Origin: Myxococcales bacterium
Lineage (GTDB): Bacteria > Myxococcota_C > UBA6777
Direction: 5' to 3'
DNA: 5,046 nucleotides
Assembly (NCBI GenBank): GCA_027005175.1
Contig: JALTMC010000475.1
Coordinates: 26,759 to 31,804 of the forward strand
Below, one piece after another: positions 4,417 to 5,046 of this stretch. The stretch's first letter is position 1. Each line of letters begins with the position of its first letter. The notes below the pieces were generated by a model. The model worked only from the letters and a program-made list of their open reading frames with translations. It was not told the origin of the DNA and did no database searches. Position numbers and translations under genes: made by a program.

Positions 4417-5046
4417 ATGCTCCTAGATCCACATGGACGTCATGTTGACCGGACAAAGTTACGAAAATTTCTCCGACTCAACGGTGCTATGAAGTCTTTT
4501 GAGACTTTGGTGTCGTTGCTGCCCCACGCAGCTATTTTTGTTGTGGATCATGAGCGAACGATACTGTATTGGAGTCCAGGGGCGGAGAGTTTACTGGGGT
4601 ATTCTCCTGAGGAGGCATTGGGTCGCAACTGCCTAACATCAAACCGTTGTCCGAGTTGCATCAAGGGCTGTGGTATTTCAGAGTATGGAAGTGTGGAGGA
4701 TGTTCCGCTCACACTCTATCGACCCAACGGTCAGCCTGTGCGGGTGCGTAAAACAGCCCGAGCTTTGTTTGATGAGGATGGTGTCTTTGTTGGGGGAATC
4801 GAAGTCTTACTTCCTGATGAGACATCGGAAGATGCGTTGACATTGGCACCGGCGAATGTTGTCACATTTCATGGTATGGTTAGCCGGTCTCCTCGGCTGT
4901 TGCAAGCTTTTGACATCGTTCACAATGTTGCAGCTACAGATGTGACAGTACTGATTCGAGGTGAAAGTGGTACGGGGAAGGAGCTGATCGCGCGGGCGAT
5001 GCACGAGGAGAGCGAGCGAGCAGCGGGTCCTTTTGTGGCCGTTAAT
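4417..5046 (+). CDS. PAS-domain sigma-54-dependent transcriptional activator, 3'-truncated by window edge
   Basis: The visible 210 residues are the N-terminal part of a sigma-54 activator, which would use ATP hydrolysis to remodel RNA polymerase holoenzyme at -24/-12 promoters. After a short basic N-terminus (1-25), a PAS sensor domain spans about 31-133, with typical features AAIFVVDHERTILYWSPGAESLLGY split across 38-62 and a closing GGIEV strand (126-130). Inside it, Cys72, Cys78, Cys81 and Cys85 form a C-x5-C-x2-C-x3-C cluster, suggestive of metal, iron-sulfur or thiol redox sensing. The AAA+ domain begins near 153, and Walker A is GESGTGKE (182-189). The window ends before the GAFTGA loop, Walker B and any DNA-binding helix-turn-helix, so the sigma-54 contact is inferred from family resemblance. 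There is no receiver domain, so it is likely a single-component sensor-regulator. It is divergent from purA. Its target genes are not in view. Confidence 0.88.
   Translation, partial: MLLDPHGRHVDRTKLRKFLRLNGAMKSFETLVSLLPHAAIFVVDHERTILYWSPGAESLLGYSPEEALGRNCLTSNRCPSCIKGCGISEYGSVEDVPLTLYRPNGQPVRVRKTARALFDEDGVFVGGIEVLLPDETSEDALTLAPANVVTFHGMVSRSPRLLQAFDIVHNVAATDVTVLIRGESGTGKELIARAMHEESERAAGPFVAVN

Noticed and set aside
4208-4426. 72-residue plus-strand ORF starting at TTG
   Set aside because: There is no ribosome binding site, it uses a weak start codon, it resembles no known family, and it overlaps the well-supported regulator start in another frame. The region looks regulatory.
4250-4456. 68-residue minus-strand ORF overlapping the regulator start
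   Set aside because: It is antisense to the regulator leader and coding start, with no family resemblance and no good ribosome binding site.

Overview
This window reads as chromosomal DNA from a Gram-negative bacterium with moderate GC content. It carries two housekeeping biosynthetic genes (hisD, purA), an unassigned small methyltransferase, and the 5' part of a PAS/AAA+ sigma-54-type activator. The activator suggests a proteobacterium in the broad sense, perhaps a deltaproteobacterial-type lineage (Myxococcota, Bdellovibrionota, SAR324 or similar). That placement is inference from protein style only; no rRNA or other marker is present.

Layout: (1) hisD, plus strand, 20-1279, complete with all expected zinc and catalytic residues; up to four codons of an upstream ORF may lie at 1-16. 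(2) A 177-bp spacer with no clear terminator. (3) A plus-strand class I SAM-dependent methyltransferase, 1457-2197, more AT-rich than its neighbours and with an unusual Cys-Ala-Pro-Gln motif where relatives carry Asn-Pro-Pro-Tyr. (4) A convergent purA on the minus strand, 2357-3649. Its start is fixed by a strong Shine-Dalgarno, and a textbook intrinsic terminator sits inside its 5' leader. (5) A 767-bp divergent intergenic region, 3650-4416. (6) A plus-strand regulator from 4417 running off the right edge; its PAS domain contains a four-cysteine cluster, and the window ends just after Walker A.

The intergenic region is the least ordinary part. It holds a 20-bp tandem repeat, then a nine-unit A-rich minisatellite of 34/29/24-bp units, an AT-rich inverted repeat, a near-perfect operator-like palindrome, a candidate extended -10 promoter for the regulator, and a leader with mutually exclusive stems. 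The array cannot be one long reading frame because its periods are not multiples of three and every unit has stops. It does contain regularly repeated micro-ORFs, some joined by ATGA overlaps.

hisD (last steps of histidine synthesis) and purA (committed step to AMP) are metabolically linked through AICAR and ATP, but they are on opposite strands here and need not be co-regulated. The attenuator-like purA leader and the repeat array are the best candidates for undescribed regulation. No CRISPR array, transposase, rRNA or tRNA was seen.
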